DNA of 64,000 nucleotides. Origin: Gelidibacter salicanalis. Its GTDB lineage: Bacteria > Bacteroidota > Bacteroidia > Flavobacteriales > Flavobacteriaceae. Below, one piece after another: positions 16,342-25,120 of this stretch (positions are counted from its first letter, which is position 1; every line of letters starts with the position of its first letter). Location of the stretch: assembly GCF_007997285.1 (NCBI RefSeq), contig NZ_VORX01000002.1, positions 620,001 through 684,000 of the forward strand, written 5' to 3'. The notes under the pieces were generated by a model. The model did no database searches and was not told where the DNA came from. It saw only the letters and a list, made by a program, of their open reading frames with translations. The translations under genes and the position numbers were made by a program.

Positions 16342-19300
16342 ATGATACAAGTAACACCCTATAAACCTAAACATAAAGTTAGAATCGTAACCGCAGCATC
16401 GCTTTTTGACGGGCATGATGCCGCTATCAATATTATGCGACGCATCATTCAATCTACAGGGGTTGAAGTTATTCATTTAGGCCACGATAGAAGTGTGGAA
16501 GAGGTTGTAAATACGGCCATTCAGGAAGATGCGAATGCTATTGCCCTGACGTCTTACCAAGGTGGACACAATGAGTACTTCAAGTATATGTATGATTTGT
16601 TAAAGGAGAAAGGTGCTGGCCATATCAAGATTTTTGGTGGTGGTGGTGGTGTAATCCTTCCGGAGGAAATTAAAGAACTCATGGATTATGGTATTACAAG
16701 AATTTATGCCCCAGATGATGGAAGGGAATTAGGCTTACAGGGGATGATAAATGATTTGGTAGAAACCTCAGATTATGCCATTGGCGATGTGCTGGAAAAT
16801 GAATTGGAGCAGTTAGAAATCAAAAATCCGAAAGCAATTGCCAGAATCATCTCTTCAGCTGAAAATTTCCCTGAAGTAGCTAAAGCTACTTTGGATAAAA
16901 TTCACACAAAAAATGAAAATTCAAAAACGCCTGTTCTTGGAATTACGGGGACGGGAGGTGCTGGAAAATCGTCTTTGGTGGACGAACTGGTGCGCCGATT
17001 TTTAATAGATTTTCCTGAAAAAACCGTAGGTTTAATTTCTGTCGACCCTTCAAAACGTAAAACTGGCGGTGCACTTTTGGGAGACCGCATACGTATGAAT
17101 GCCATTAACAGCCCGCGCGTATATATGCGTAGTTTGGCTACCAGACAATCTAATTTAGCGCTTTCAAAATATGTCAACGAAGCCATTCAAGTTTTAAAAG
17201 CGGCAAAATATGATTTGATTATTTTAGAAACTTCAGGTATTGGTCAATCCGACACTGAAATTATTGAACATTCTGATGTGTCACTATATGTAATGACGCC
17301 AGAATTTGGTGCTGCCACCCAATTGGAAAAAATTGACATGCTCGATTTTGCTGATTTGGTAGCCATCAACAAATTTGATAAACGTGGTTCATTGGATGCT
17401 TTGCGTGATGTGAAGAAACAATACATGCGCAACCACCAATTGTGGGATGTGGATCAAAGTGATTTGCCCGTTTTTGGAACTATTGCCTCGCAATTTAATG
17501 ATCCGGGTATGAACACGCTTTACAAAGCGATCATGGATGAGGTGATGAAGAAAACGGATGCCGATTTAAAATCAGACTTTGTCATTTCGCAAGAAATGAG
17601 CGAAAAAATATTTGTCATTCCTCCAGCCAGAACACGCTACCTTTCAGAAATTGCAGAAAGCAATCGCGCTTACGATACAACGGCAAACGAACAAGTTGAA
17701 GTTGCCCAAAAACTCTACGGTATTTATAAGACTTTAGAGTCTGTAGTTGGTAATACCCCGGAATTAGATAAGGCAGGTATTGACAGTGCATCTGTCAAGG
17801 ATGTAGCTGATGATCATAAGGATTTTGTCAAATTGTTAGTAGGCGAGTTTGATCGTGTCAAACTAAACCTCGATCCTTACAATTGGGAAGTATTATTAGG
17901 ATGGGACGAGAAGGTCAATTCCTATAAAAACCCGATCTATTCCTTTAAAGTTAGAGATAAAGAAATAAAAATTGAAACCCATACAGAATCCCTTTCTCAT
18001 GTACAAATTCCTAAAGTTGCACTTCCAAAGTATCAAGCTTGGGGAGACATCTTAAGATGGATTTTACAAGAAAACGTGCCGGGAGAATTTCCGTTTACCT
18101 CTGGTTTATATCCTTTTAAACGCACCGGTGAAGATCCTGCGCGTATGTTTGCTGGAGAAGGCGGACCAGAACGTACCAATAGACGTTTTCACTATGTAAG
18201 TATGGGCTTGCCAGCCAAGCGTTTGTCTACTGCGTTTGACAGTGTGACCCTATATGGAAATGATCCAGATTTACGCCCTGATATTTACGGGAAAATCGGG
18301 AATGCTGGGGTGAGCATTTGCTGTTTGGATGATGCCAAAAAACTCTATTCCGGGTTTAATTTAACCCACGCCATGACTTCTGTGAGTATGACCATCAATG
18401 GTCCTGCTCCTATGTTGTTGGGCTTCTTTATGAATGCGGCTATAGATCAGCAATGTGAATTGTATATCAAAGAAAATGGATTAGAACAAGAGGTAGAGAC
18501 TAAAATTGCAAACATCTATGAAGATAAAGGAGTTGACCGACCAACCTATAATGGTGATTTGCCAGAAACCAATAACGGATTAGGGCTAATGTTGTTAGGT
18601 GTTACTGGAGATCAGGTGTTGCCAGATGACGTGTATCAGGATATTAAAACTAAAACGATTGCTCAGGTGCGAGGTACCGTTCAAGCGGATATTTTAAAAG
18701 AAGATCAGGCACAGAATACCTGTATTTTCTCTACAGAATTCGCCTTGAGATTGATGGGCGATGTTCAGGAGTATTTTATTGAAAATAATGTCCGTAACTT
18801 CTATTCGGTGTCTATTTCAGGTTACCATATTGCAGAGGCGGGCGCGAATCCAATCACCCAATTGGCGCTCACGTTATCTAACGGATTTACCTATGTAGAG
18901 TATTATTTAAGTAGAGGGATGGATATCAATAAATTTGGTCCAAACCTATCCTTCTTTTTCTCCAATGGGATCGATCCAGAATATGCTGTGATAGGTCGTG
19001 TAGCACGTAAGATATGGGCAAAAGCGATGAGAAATAAATACGGTGCTGATCCGAGAGCGCAAATGTTGAAATATCACATCCAAACCTCAGGTCGTAGTTT
19101 ACACGCGCAGGAAATCGATTTTAATGATATTCGTACAACGCTTCAAGCCTTGTATGCCATTTACGACAACTGCAACTCGCTACATACAAATGCTTACGAT
19201 GAAGCCATTACAACCCCTACAGAAGAATCAGTGCGTCGTGCCATGGCCATTCAATTAATCATCAATAAAGAATTAGGATTAGCGAAAAACGAGAATCCAA

Positions 19301-19764
19301 TTCAAGGTTCCTTCATCATCGAAGAACTGACCGATTTGGTGGAAGAAGCAGTGTTATTGGAGTTTGATCGCATTACGGAGCGCGGTGGAGTGCTTGGTGC
19401 GATGGAAACTATGTATCAGCGGAGCAAAATTCAGGAGGAAAGCTTATACTATGAGACCTTAAAACATAACGGCGAGTTTCCAATTATTGGTGTAAACACG
19501 TTTTTAAGCAGCAAGGGGTCGCCAACGGTAATCCCGAAAGAAGTGATTAGAGCAACGGAAGAAGAGAAACAGTACCAGATTAAGACTTTGGAAAATCTGC
19601 ACAAAAGAAATGATACGGACGACTTGTTAAAGGAGCTTCAGCATAAAGCCATAAGTAATGAAAATATCTTTGAAGCTTTGATGGAGGTCTGTAAAGTATG
19701 TTCGTTGGGCCAGATAACAGAAGCCTTATTTGAAGTAGGAGGGCAGTATAGAAGAAACATGTAA
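16342..19764 (+). CDS. icmF: Fused acyl-CoA mutase with G-protein chaperone (IcmF type, B12-dependent)
   Basis: A 1140-residue single-chain enzyme in IcmF order: N-terminal B12-binding domain with [10 protein letters not shown] (axial His25) and [13 protein letters not shown]; then a MeaB-like GTPase with P-loop GTGGAGKS near residues 203-210; then the (beta/alpha)8 mutase domain from about 560 to the end. The order B12 domain-GTPase-mutase distinguishes it from two-subunit methylmalonyl-CoA mutase. The substrate-site segment [20 protein letters not shown] has Phe (about residue 592) where methylmalonyl-CoA mutases have Tyr, fitting isobutyryl/butyryl-CoA or pivalyl-CoA rather than methylmalonyl-CoA. 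The GTPase part handles cofactor loading. Exact substrate is inferred. Confidence 0.93.
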   Translation: MIQVTPYKPKHKVRIVTAASLFDGHDAAINIMRRIIQSTGVEVIHLGHDRSVEEVVNTAIQEDANAIALTSYQGGHNEYFKYMYDLLKEKGAGHIKIFGGGGGVILPEEIKELMDYGITRIYAPDDGRELGLQGMINDLVETSDYAIGDVLENELEQLEIKNPKAIARIISSAENFPEVAKATLDKIHTKNENSKTPVLGITGTGGAGKSSLVDELVRRFLIDFPEKTVGLISVDPSKRKTGGALLGDRIRMNAINSPRVYMRSLATRQSNLALSKYVNEAIQVLKAAKYDLIILETSGIGQSDTEIIEHSDVSLYVMTPEFGAATQLEKIDMLDFADLVAINKFDKRGSLDALRDVKKQYMRNHQLWDVDQSDLPVFGTIASQFNDPGMNTLYKAIMDEVMKKTDADLKSDFVISQEMSEKIFVIPPARTRYLSEIAESNRAYDTTANEQVEVAQKLYGIYKTLESVVGNTPELDKAGIDSASVKDVADDHKDFVKLLVGEFDRVKLNLDPYNWEVLLGWDEKVNSYKNPIYSFKVRDKEIKIETHTESLSHVQIPKVALPKYQAWGDILRWILQENVPGEFPFTSGLYPFKRTGEDPARMFAGEGGPERTNRRFHYVSMGLPAKRLSTAFDSVTLYGNDPDLRPDIYGKIGNAGVSICCLDDAKKLYSGFNLTHAMTSVSMTINGPAPMLLGFFMNAAIDQQCELYIKENGLEQEVETKIANIYEDKGVDRPTYNGDLPETNNGLGLMLLGVTGDQVLPDDVYQDIKTKTIAQVRGTVQADILKEDQAQNTCIFSTEFALRLMGDVQEYFIENNVRNFYSVSISGYHIAEAGANPITQLALTLSNGFTYVEYYLSRGMDINKFGPNLSFFFSNGIDPEYAVIGRVARKIWAKAMRNKYGADPRAQMLKYHIQTSGRSLHAQEIDFNDIRTTLQALYAIYDNCNSLHTNAYDEAITTPTEESVRRAMAIQLIINKELGLAKNENPIQGSFIIEELTDLVEEAVLLEFDRITERGGVLGAMETMYQRSKIQEESLYYETLKHNGEFPIIGVNTFLSSKGSPTVIPKEVIRATEEEKQYQIKTLENLHKRNDTDDLLKELQHKAISNENIFEALMEVCKVCSLGQITEALFEVGGQYRRNM

Positions 19765-19773
19765 GCAGCGAAC

Positions 19774-19798
19774 CACATTTTCCTTTTCGGAAAATGTG
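19774..19798 (+). terminator. Hairpin after icmF at the edge of the repeat array
   Basis: CACATTTTCC (19774-19783) pairs perfectly with GGAAAATGTG (19789-19798) around a 5-nt loop, 10 nt after the icmF stop. It lacks a clean T-run, so termination is uncertain; the 3' arm belongs to the first 85-bp repeat. Confidence 0.4.
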
Positions 19799-20818
19799 TG
19801 TGAGTCGCTTATCCCGCTATTTCAGCGGGATCTTTAGAAGTTTAAGCCAAATCTTGAATTGAACTTAATTTTCGGAAAATGTGTGTGAGTCGCTTATCCC
19901 GCTTTTTCATCGGGATCTTTAGAAGTTTAAGCCAAATCTTGAATTGAACTTAATTTTCGGAAAAATGTGTGTGAGTCGCTTATCCCCCTTTTTCAGCGGA
20001 TCTTAAGCAGAATTAAGCCAAATCTTGAATCGAGCTCAATTTTCGGAAAATGTGTGTGAGTCGCTTATCCCGCTATTTCAGCGGGCTCTTAAGAAGTATA
20101 AGCCAAATCCTGAATCGAACTTAATTTTCGCAAAACTTGTGTGAGTCGCTTATCGCGCTTTTCAGCGGGCTCTTAAGAAGTTCAAGCCAAATTTCGAATA
20201 GAACGTAATTTTCGGAAAATGTGTGTGAGTCGCTTATCCCGCTTTTTCAGCGGGATCTTAAGAAGTTCAAGCCAAATTTCGAATAGAACGTAATTTTCGG
20301 AAAATGTGTGTGAGTCGCTTATCCCGCTTTTTCAGCGGGATCTTTAGAAGTTCAAGCCAAATTTCGAATAGAATGTAATTTTCGGAAAATGTGTGTGAGT
20401 CGCTTATCTCGCTTTTTCAGCGGGATCTTTAGAAGTTCAAGCCAAATTTCGAGTAGAATGTAATTTTCGGAAAATGCGTGTGAGTCGCTTATCCCGCTTT
20501 TTCAGCGGATCTTAAGCAGAATTAAGCCAAATCTTGAATCGAGCTCAATTTTCGGAAAATGTGTGTGAGTCGCTTATCCCGCTATTTCAGCGGATCTTAA
20601 GCAAAATTAAGCCAAATCCTGAATCGAACTTAATTTTCGCAAAACTTGTGTGAGTCGCTTATCGCGCTTTTCAGCGGGCTCTTAAGAAGTTTAAGCTAAA
20701 TCTTGAAAAGAACATAGTTGTCACAAAACTGGTGTGAGCCGTTTATCCCGCTATTTCAGCGGGATTCTAAAAATCTTAAGCCAAACCTTAAATCGAACTT
20801 AATCTTTGCAAATCTTGT
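19784..20818. repeat. Array of twelve tandem ~85-bp repeats, each with a GC-rich hairpin
   Basis: The landmark TGAGTCGC (TGAGCCG in the last unit) recurs at 19801, 19886, 19972, 20057, 20142, 20226, 20311, 20396, 20481, 20566, 20651 and 20735, so the period is 84-86 bp, mostly 85. Each unit contains ATTTTCGGAAAAT (a 13-bp dyad), then GTGTGAGTCGCTTATCCCGCT with a loop and AGCGGGAT (8-bp stem in the best copies), then an AT-rich AAG..TTAAGCCAAAT segment. The period is not a multiple of three and no frame stays open, so it is non-coding. It fills the space between icmF and the cysteine-rich peptide gene and contains no spacers. Units 3-5 resemble units 9-11, a higher-order duplication. Confidence 0.95.
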
Positions 20819-20911
20819 TAACTCTAAGATTATTTTAAAAATATACGCTTCAAAATGCATCTTTTTAAGACATTTCACGTCTACTCATTGAACTTATAAA
20901 AAATAAACATC

Positions 20912-21013
20912 ATGAATAATAATCAATGTGCATGTAAATGCGACAACTGTCAAAAAGGAAATTGTGCGGCTTGCACGTGCGAAAATTGTACTTGCAAAAA
21001 CTGCAACTGTTAA
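20912..21013 (+). CDS. Cysteine-rich 33-residue micropeptide, metallothionein-like
   Basis: ATG at 20912 to TAA at 21013 encodes 33 residues of which 11 are cysteine: C6, C8, C10, C13, C18, C21, C23, C26, C28, C31 and C33, in CxC and CxxC spacing, with Asn, Lys and Thr between and no aromatic residue. This is the composition of a metallothionein, a cytoplasmic thiolate metal chelator, although it is shorter than BmtA/SmtA-type proteins and lacks histidine. It ends directly in cysteine. The sigma-factor gene with a cysteine-rich tail begins 78 nt downstream on the same strand. I know of no named family; the metal-binding role is inferred from composition. Confidence 0.72.
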   Translation: MNNNQCACKCDNCQKGNCAACTCENCTCKNCNC

Positions 21014-21091
21014 GCTTAATTTAAAATGATCGTAAAGAGCGTCTGTTTTAGTAATTTTATACTAGAGCAGATGCTTTTTAAATGCACTTTT

Positions 21092-21631
21092 ATGAAAACG
21101 AAAACGGTTTGGGATTTATATGGCGAAGACGTTAAATACTTTATATTAAGTAAAGTAAAAAACGATACCCTTGCCGATGATTTGCTTCAAGAAACGTTTA
21201 TAAAAGTACATATTAAATTACGCAGCTTAGTAGATGAGTCCAAATTGAAATCGTGGGTACTTGCGATTGCCAGACATACTATGATGGACCATTTTAGAAG
21301 TCAAAAATTGGTCAGTGACCACTCCACTGGTAACCTTGTGTCAGAGGAAACCACACCTGATCACACTAAAGAGGATTGCTTACACGGCATCATCAAGAAT
21401 TTACCTAGAAAATACAGAGAGCCTTTATTGTTGGCCGATATTCAGGGTTTAAAACAAGCCCAGATTTCCGAACGTTTAAACTTACCGCTGCCTACAGTCA
21501 AATCGCAAATACAACGCGGTAGAAAACTTATTTCACAAGGTTTTGTAGACTGCTGTGGTTTTAAAATAAATGATAACGGCTTTTTAGTGGGCGAATTAAA
21601 GGAGCGTGAGCACTGTAAAGTGTGTCACTAA
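21092..21631 (+). CDS. SigZ-like ECF RNA polymerase sigma factor with C-terminal cysteine tail
   Basis: A 179-residue sigma-70 family ECF factor. Region 2 covers about residues 8-75 (DDLLQETFIKVH, SWVLAIARHTMMDHFR), region 4 about 95-150 (LPRKYREPLLLADIQGLKQAQISERL and the HTH LPLPTVKSQIQRGRKL). After region 4 a short extension carries C154-C155 and ends HCKVCH (H174, C175, C178, H179), a plausible zinc or thiol-sensing module as in SigZ-type factors. The ATG at 21092 is chosen because sequence upstream is not sigma-like. No separate anti-sigma gene is adjacent. The cysteine-rich micropeptide just upstream suggests a metal or redox signal, which is inference. Confidence 0.88.
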   Translation: MKTKTVWDLYGEDVKYFILSKVKNDTLADDLLQETFIKVHIKLRSLVDESKLKSWVLAIARHTMMDHFRSQKLVSDHSTGNLVSEETTPDHTKEDCLHGIIKNLPRKYREPLLLADIQGLKQAQISERLNLPLPTVKSQIQRGRKLISQGFVDCCGFKINDNGFLVGELKEREHCKVCH

Positions 21632-21675
21632 ATTATATCATAAAAAAAGAGTTCTTCGGAATTTAATAACAGGGA

Positions 21676-22071
21676 TTACAAAGTCATCATCCACGTATGC
21701 TGCAAGCTTCTGAATTTCTTCAACTCACTTCTCAAAATTGGCAGATAATCCCGCCCGTCACTATGACTTTTTTCTAAACGTCGACAATTTTTATAAAGTA
21801 GGGTGGTCAAACGTTCTAAAGAAGCGATGTGTTTGTATTTTTTATCGGAATGACGTTCCAATTCTGCATTAACAATTTCTGGAGCCAAGGAGGTGGATTG
21901 CTGCACAATATCACCAGAGAAATAAATATGATGATCTTCAGAACCATCTGATTTTAAATAAGATAAATCCTGATTTAAATACGTGGAAATACTTCTGGAA
22001 AGCGTAATGATATCCATGGCCTTTTTATAAATAGGCAAATCTGAGAGATGAGAGGGAATAGGATACAACAT
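21676..22071 (-). CDS. Four-helix-bundle-like protein (S23-like)
   Basis: A 131-residue, mostly helical protein. The segment LPIYKKAMDIITLSRSIS near residues 11-28 and the later LERLTTLLYKNCRRLEK resemble the four-helix-bundle family (23S intervening-sequence-like), which usually opens with L-x-V/I-Y-K-K-A. ATG 22071 gives that N-terminus; the frame extends upstream through non-family sequence. A TAAATTTG box on the minus strand (22099-22092) precedes it. Function unknown; family members occur within rRNA intervening sequences or as free-standing genes. It is divergent from the Lrp regulator and may share its control region. Confidence 0.62.
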   Translation of the reverse strand: MLYPIPSHLSDLPIYKKAMDIITLSRSISTYLNQDLSYLKSDGSEDHHIYFSGDIVQQSTSLAPEIVNAELERHSDKKYKHIASLERLTTLLYKNCRRLEKSHSDGRDYLPILRSELKKFRSLQHTWMMTL

Positions 22072-22091
22072 TTTTCTTAAAAGCAATTTAT

Positions 22092-22151
22092 CAAATTTAC
22101 AGACAAATTCAGACCTATTATAATCGATTTTAAAGAATTGATGTATATTTG
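22092..22151. promoter_or_regulatory. Divergent promoter region between helix-bundle gene and lrp-like gene
   Basis: Minus-strand -7 box TAAATTTG at 22099-22092 and plus-strand -7 box TATATTTG at 22144-22151, the latter 38 nt before the Lrp-like ATG. Confidence 0.45.
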
Positions 22152-22189
22152 CTTTAATAATTAAAGCAGAATAGTTAATTTTCATTAAG

Positions 22190-22633
22190 ATGAGCATAGA
22201 TAGCCTGAATTGGAAGATTTTAAAATGTTTACAGAATAATGCGCGTCAATCGAATGCTGAAATTGGCCGTCAAGTGGGCGTCAGTTCACCGGCCGTTTCT
22301 GAACGCATCAAAAAAATGGAAGATGCCGGAATTATACAGGGCTATCACGCATTTGTCTCGCCTTTTGAAGCGGGGTATCAACTCAAGGCCATAATTACTT
22401 TGCGTGCCTTTATGGGCATGCTTAAACCTTTTTTGGAAAAAGTAAAAACTTACGACGAAGTGTTGAATTGCTACCGCATTACGGGCAATGAAAACATCGT
22501 CATGGAGGTGGTCTTAAAAAATCAGAAACATTTGGAAAGTTTTATCGACCAACTTATCGTCTATGGCGAAACCAAAACGCAGATTGTCTTGTCGCATGTC
22601 ATTAAATACAATGAAGTCCGTCCCATAAAATAA
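22190..22633 (+). CDS. Lrp/AsnC family transcriptional regulator
   Basis: A 147-residue regulator with an N-terminal HTH (LNWKILKCLQNNARQSNAEIGRQVGVSSPAVSERIKKM is the classic asnC-type start; residues about 6-43) and a C-terminal RAM ligand-binding/oligomerisation domain (about 65-140; NCYRITGNENIVMEVV). The family responds to amino acids. The target is unclear: the divergent helix-bundle gene and the convergent YpdA/MFS operon are the nearest candidates. Its 3' end is 27 nt from the convergent ypdA-like gene, with no clear terminator in between. Confidence 0.93.
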   Translation: MSIDSLNWKILKCLQNNARQSNAEIGRQVGVSSPAVSERIKKMEDAGIIQGYHAFVSPFEAGYQLKAIITLRAFMGMLKPFLEKVKTYDEVLNCYRITGNENIVMEVVLKNQKHLESFIDQLIVYGETKTQIVLSHVIKYNEVRPIK

Positions 22634-22660
22634 TCCAAAAAGAACATAGGTTAAGAACGC

Positions 22661-23626
22661 CTATTTCTTTTTAATATGATCAGCAATTAATTGCGCGTGA
22701 ATTCGAGAGTTTTCTATAAACCACTTGTGTGTTTCTGTGCCCCCACAAATAACCCCTGCCAAATACAAGCCTAGGACATTGGTTTCCATAGTTTCCGGAT
22801 CGTATTCTGGTAGTTGTGCCTTGTCATCCGACAAGTTGATGCCAGCATCCGTTAAAAATTTAAAGTTGGGACGATACCCAGTGAGGGCTACTACAAAATC
22901 ATTGGAAAAACTGATCTCACCCTTTGGAGTGCGGATGGTAACGTCCTTTGCGGTAATGTTTACGACTTCTGAATGGTAATAAGCCGTAATGCTTCCTTCC
23001 TTAATTCTGTTGATGATGTCTGGTCTTACCCAGTATTTTACCCGTTCGCCAATCTCTGAACCACGTATGACCATCGTAACCTTGCCACCTTTTCTCCAAA
23101 TTTCTAAAGCGGCATCTACGGACGAATTGCTCGCACCAACTACAACTACATCTTGCATGGCATAAGGGTGTGCTTCATTATAATAGTGGGTCACCTTCTC
23201 TAGCGATTCTCCTGGCACCTTCAAAAGCTGCGGAATGTCGTAAAATCCGGAGGCTATTACGACCTTATCAACCTGATAAGTGGCTTTTGATGAACTGACT
23301 TCAAAGTACTCCCCGCGCTTCTTTATCGATTTTACTTCTTCATATAAATGAATATTCAGCGTGTTGGAGGTAGCAACACGTCTGTAGTATTCCAGAGCTT
23401 CGTCTCGGTTTGGTTTTGGATTGTTACTGATAAAGGGTATGTCATCAATTTCCAGTTTTTCCGAAGTGGAAAAGAAGGTCATGTTTTTTGGATAGTTGAA
23501 AAGGGAATTGGTCAAGGCGCCTTTTTCCAGTACCACATAGTCCCAGTTATTTTTTTTACATTCTAATGCACAGGCAATACCAATAGGTCCTGCACCGATA
23601 ATTAATACTTTATATGAAGTTGTCAT
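22661..23626 (-). CDS. ypdA: YpdA-family FAD/NAD(P) oxidoreductase, putative bacillithiol disulfide reductase
   Basis: A 321-residue flavoprotein of the pyridine-nucleotide-disulfide class. N-terminal FAD motif GAGPIG (residues 11-16), NADPH motif VVVGASNSSVDAALE near residue 160, and a C-terminal ATG-equivalent (ALTGYRPNFKFL, then LYLAGVICGGTETHKWFIENSRIH), which is distinctive of YpdA. It lacks a CxxC pair, as YpdA does. In Firmicutes YpdA reduces oxidised bacillithiol using NADPH; bacillithiol is also made by many Flavobacteriia. It follows the MFS gene with 1 nt between stop and ATG, so the two are one operon. Confidence 0.86.
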   Translation of the reverse strand: MTTSYKVLIIGAGPIGIACALECKKNNWDYVVLEKGALTNSLFNYPKNMTFFSTSEKLEIDDIPFISNNPKPNRDEALEYYRRVATSNTLNIHLYEEVKSIKKRGEYFEVSSSKATYQVDKVVIASGFYDIPQLLKVPGESLEKVTHYYNEAHPYAMQDVVVVGASNSSVDAALEIWRKGGKVTMVIRGSEIGERVKYWVRPDIINRIKEGSITAYYHSEVVNITAKDVTIRTPKGEISFSNDFVVALTGYRPNFKFLTDAGINLSDDKAQLPEYDPETMETNVLGLYLAGVICGGTETHKWFIENSRIHAQLIADHIKKK

Positions 23627-23627
23627 G

Positions 23628-24860
23628 TCAAATTGTTTGTTTAGTGGCCAGCATTTGTTTTTTAAGATAGAGTAAAAGTCCTAAACCTAAAAGGCCAAAT
23701 ACGCTCATGATCGTCCAAGTGATATCAAAACCATAGCTATCAATTAAATGAAAGCCTAAGTTATGTGCAAAGATATGGGATATTGAAAAAGCAATACTGT
23801 AAAGTGCCATATATTGGCCTTTAAGGCCGCGCTGTGCTCTATCTAAAGCAAAAGAGTTTGAAAACGGAAATACGATCATTTCTCCAAAGGTCAATAAAAT
23901 CATACTGATGATGATAAACCCAAGCCACGGGTGGATAATCAAAAAGAGAAAACTAATACAAATTAGGATCAACCCAAAAATCATTAACCCTATTTTAGTA
24001 AATGTTTTGTTCTCAAACCATTTGATAAGCGGCATTTCAAAGATAAAAATTAAAAGTCCGTTCATGGCCATTAGGAGTCCAATTTCAAATTCCGTCAGCC
24101 CAATTCCTTCCTTGTAAAAATAAGGGATGGTGGAAATTAATTGTAGAAATACAATGCCGAAAATGACCATAGCTACCAGAAAAATGATGAACGATTTGTC
24201 TGAATACGCAGACAATGGATGCGTGCTTTCTTCAGTATATATGGTTTTCGATTTCTTAGGATGCAACACTTTTAGTAATAAAAAACCCGCGAGCATGCAG
24301 GAAAATCCGTCTATCCAAAAAAGTGCGCCATAACTCATTGTAGTAATTATGAGTCCGCCTACTGCCGGTCCTGCAGAAAATCCTAAATTGATGGCCAAAC
24401 GGATTAATGTAATACTCCGTGTTTTGTTCTCGGGTTTGCTATAAGCGTTCAGTGCGACAAACATGGCAGGTCTGAACATATCCGCTACCGCCATCAATAC
24501 GAAAATACCGATACAAACCGTATTAAAAGTCTCAAGATACTGCATGCCGATAAACAGAAATCCGCTCAAAATTAAACTGATCACCATAACTTTATAATAG
24601 CCTATCACATCGGTCAATTTTCCGCCAATCCATGAACCAACCAAAGATCCAAACCCGAAGGCGGTCATGATCCAAGCCACATCATCTAAGGAGAAATTTA
24701 AATCCGTAGTCAAATACAAGGATAAAAAAGGAATGACCATGGTGCCTGCTCTGTTGACCAAAGTGATAAAGGCTAACCACCAAACTTCTTTAGACAAGCC
24801 TCTAAATGTATTCAGGTAAGCTTGCCCCACAGAATAATAAAAGAAATTAAAAATTTTCAT
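23628..24860 (-). CDS. Major facilitator superfamily transporter
   Basis: A 410-residue inner-membrane transporter with twelve predicted hydrophobic helices in two halves. The loop after helix 2 is GSWIGGKLTDVIGYYK, the standard MFS motif A (G-x-x-x-D-x-x-G), and helix 4-5 contains MFRPAMFVALNAYSKPENKTRS. A basic central loop (HPKKSKTIYTEE) separates the halves. This resembles drug or multi-substrate efflux permeases (DHA1/YfmO-like), but the substrate cannot be told. It is the first gene of an operon with ypdA. A terminator-like hairpin lies in its upstream region at 24915-24945, which may attenuate the operon. Confidence 0.88.
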   Translation of the reverse strand: MKIFNFFYYSVGQAYLNTFRGLSKEVWWLAFITLVNRAGTMVIPFLSLYLTTDLNFSLDDVAWIMTAFGFGSLVGSWIGGKLTDVIGYYKVMVISLILSGFLFIGMQYLETFNTVCIGIFVLMAVADMFRPAMFVALNAYSKPENKTRSITLIRLAINLGFSAGPAVGGLIITTMSYGALFWIDGFSCMLAGFLLLKVLHPKKSKTIYTEESTHPLSAYSDKSFIIFLVAMVIFGIVFLQLISTIPYFYKEGIGLTEFEIGLLMAMNGLLIFIFEMPLIKWFENKTFTKIGLMIFGLILICISFLFLIIHPWLGFIIISMILLTFGEMIVFPFSNSFALDRAQRGLKGQYMALYSIAFSISHIFAHNLGFHLIDSYGFDITWTIMSVFGLLGLGLLLYLKKQMLATKQTI

Positions 24861-24914
24861 GGTTGGTTTGGTTTCATACAGTCCATAAAGACATAAAATA
24901 GGAGTGAAAAAGTA

Positions 24915-24945
24915 AAAAGTCCGACGTTGGTGTCAGACTTTTTTA
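24915..24945. terminator. Terminator-like hairpin in the leader between divergent MFS and DUF1684 genes
   Basis: AAAAAGTC-c-GAC, loop GTTGGT, GTC-a-GACTTTTT. It lies 55 nt upstream of the MFS ATG and 175 nt upstream of the DUF1684 ATG. Neither neighbour ends here, so it either terminates an unseen short RNA or attenuates the MFS-ypdA leader. Confidence 0.6.
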
Positions 24946-25120
24946 TACTAATGAAATGGTAATTTATCCCATAATACAGTGCAGGTCAAACTTCAGAGTG
25001 AAGCGGTCCTAATGTATTTATAAAACCTATTGTTTTGATGCATTACAGCGTTTTTTATTGCCGGTCAAAGCTAGGGAAAATAAGTTAAAGTTGTATTTTT
25101 ACAAATCAATTATTTTAGTT

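Noticed and set aside
19784-20818. The 85-bp repeats as a CRISPR array or integron attC array
   Set aside because: Units are contiguous without unique spacers, no cas genes or integrase are present, and no cassettes separate the copies.
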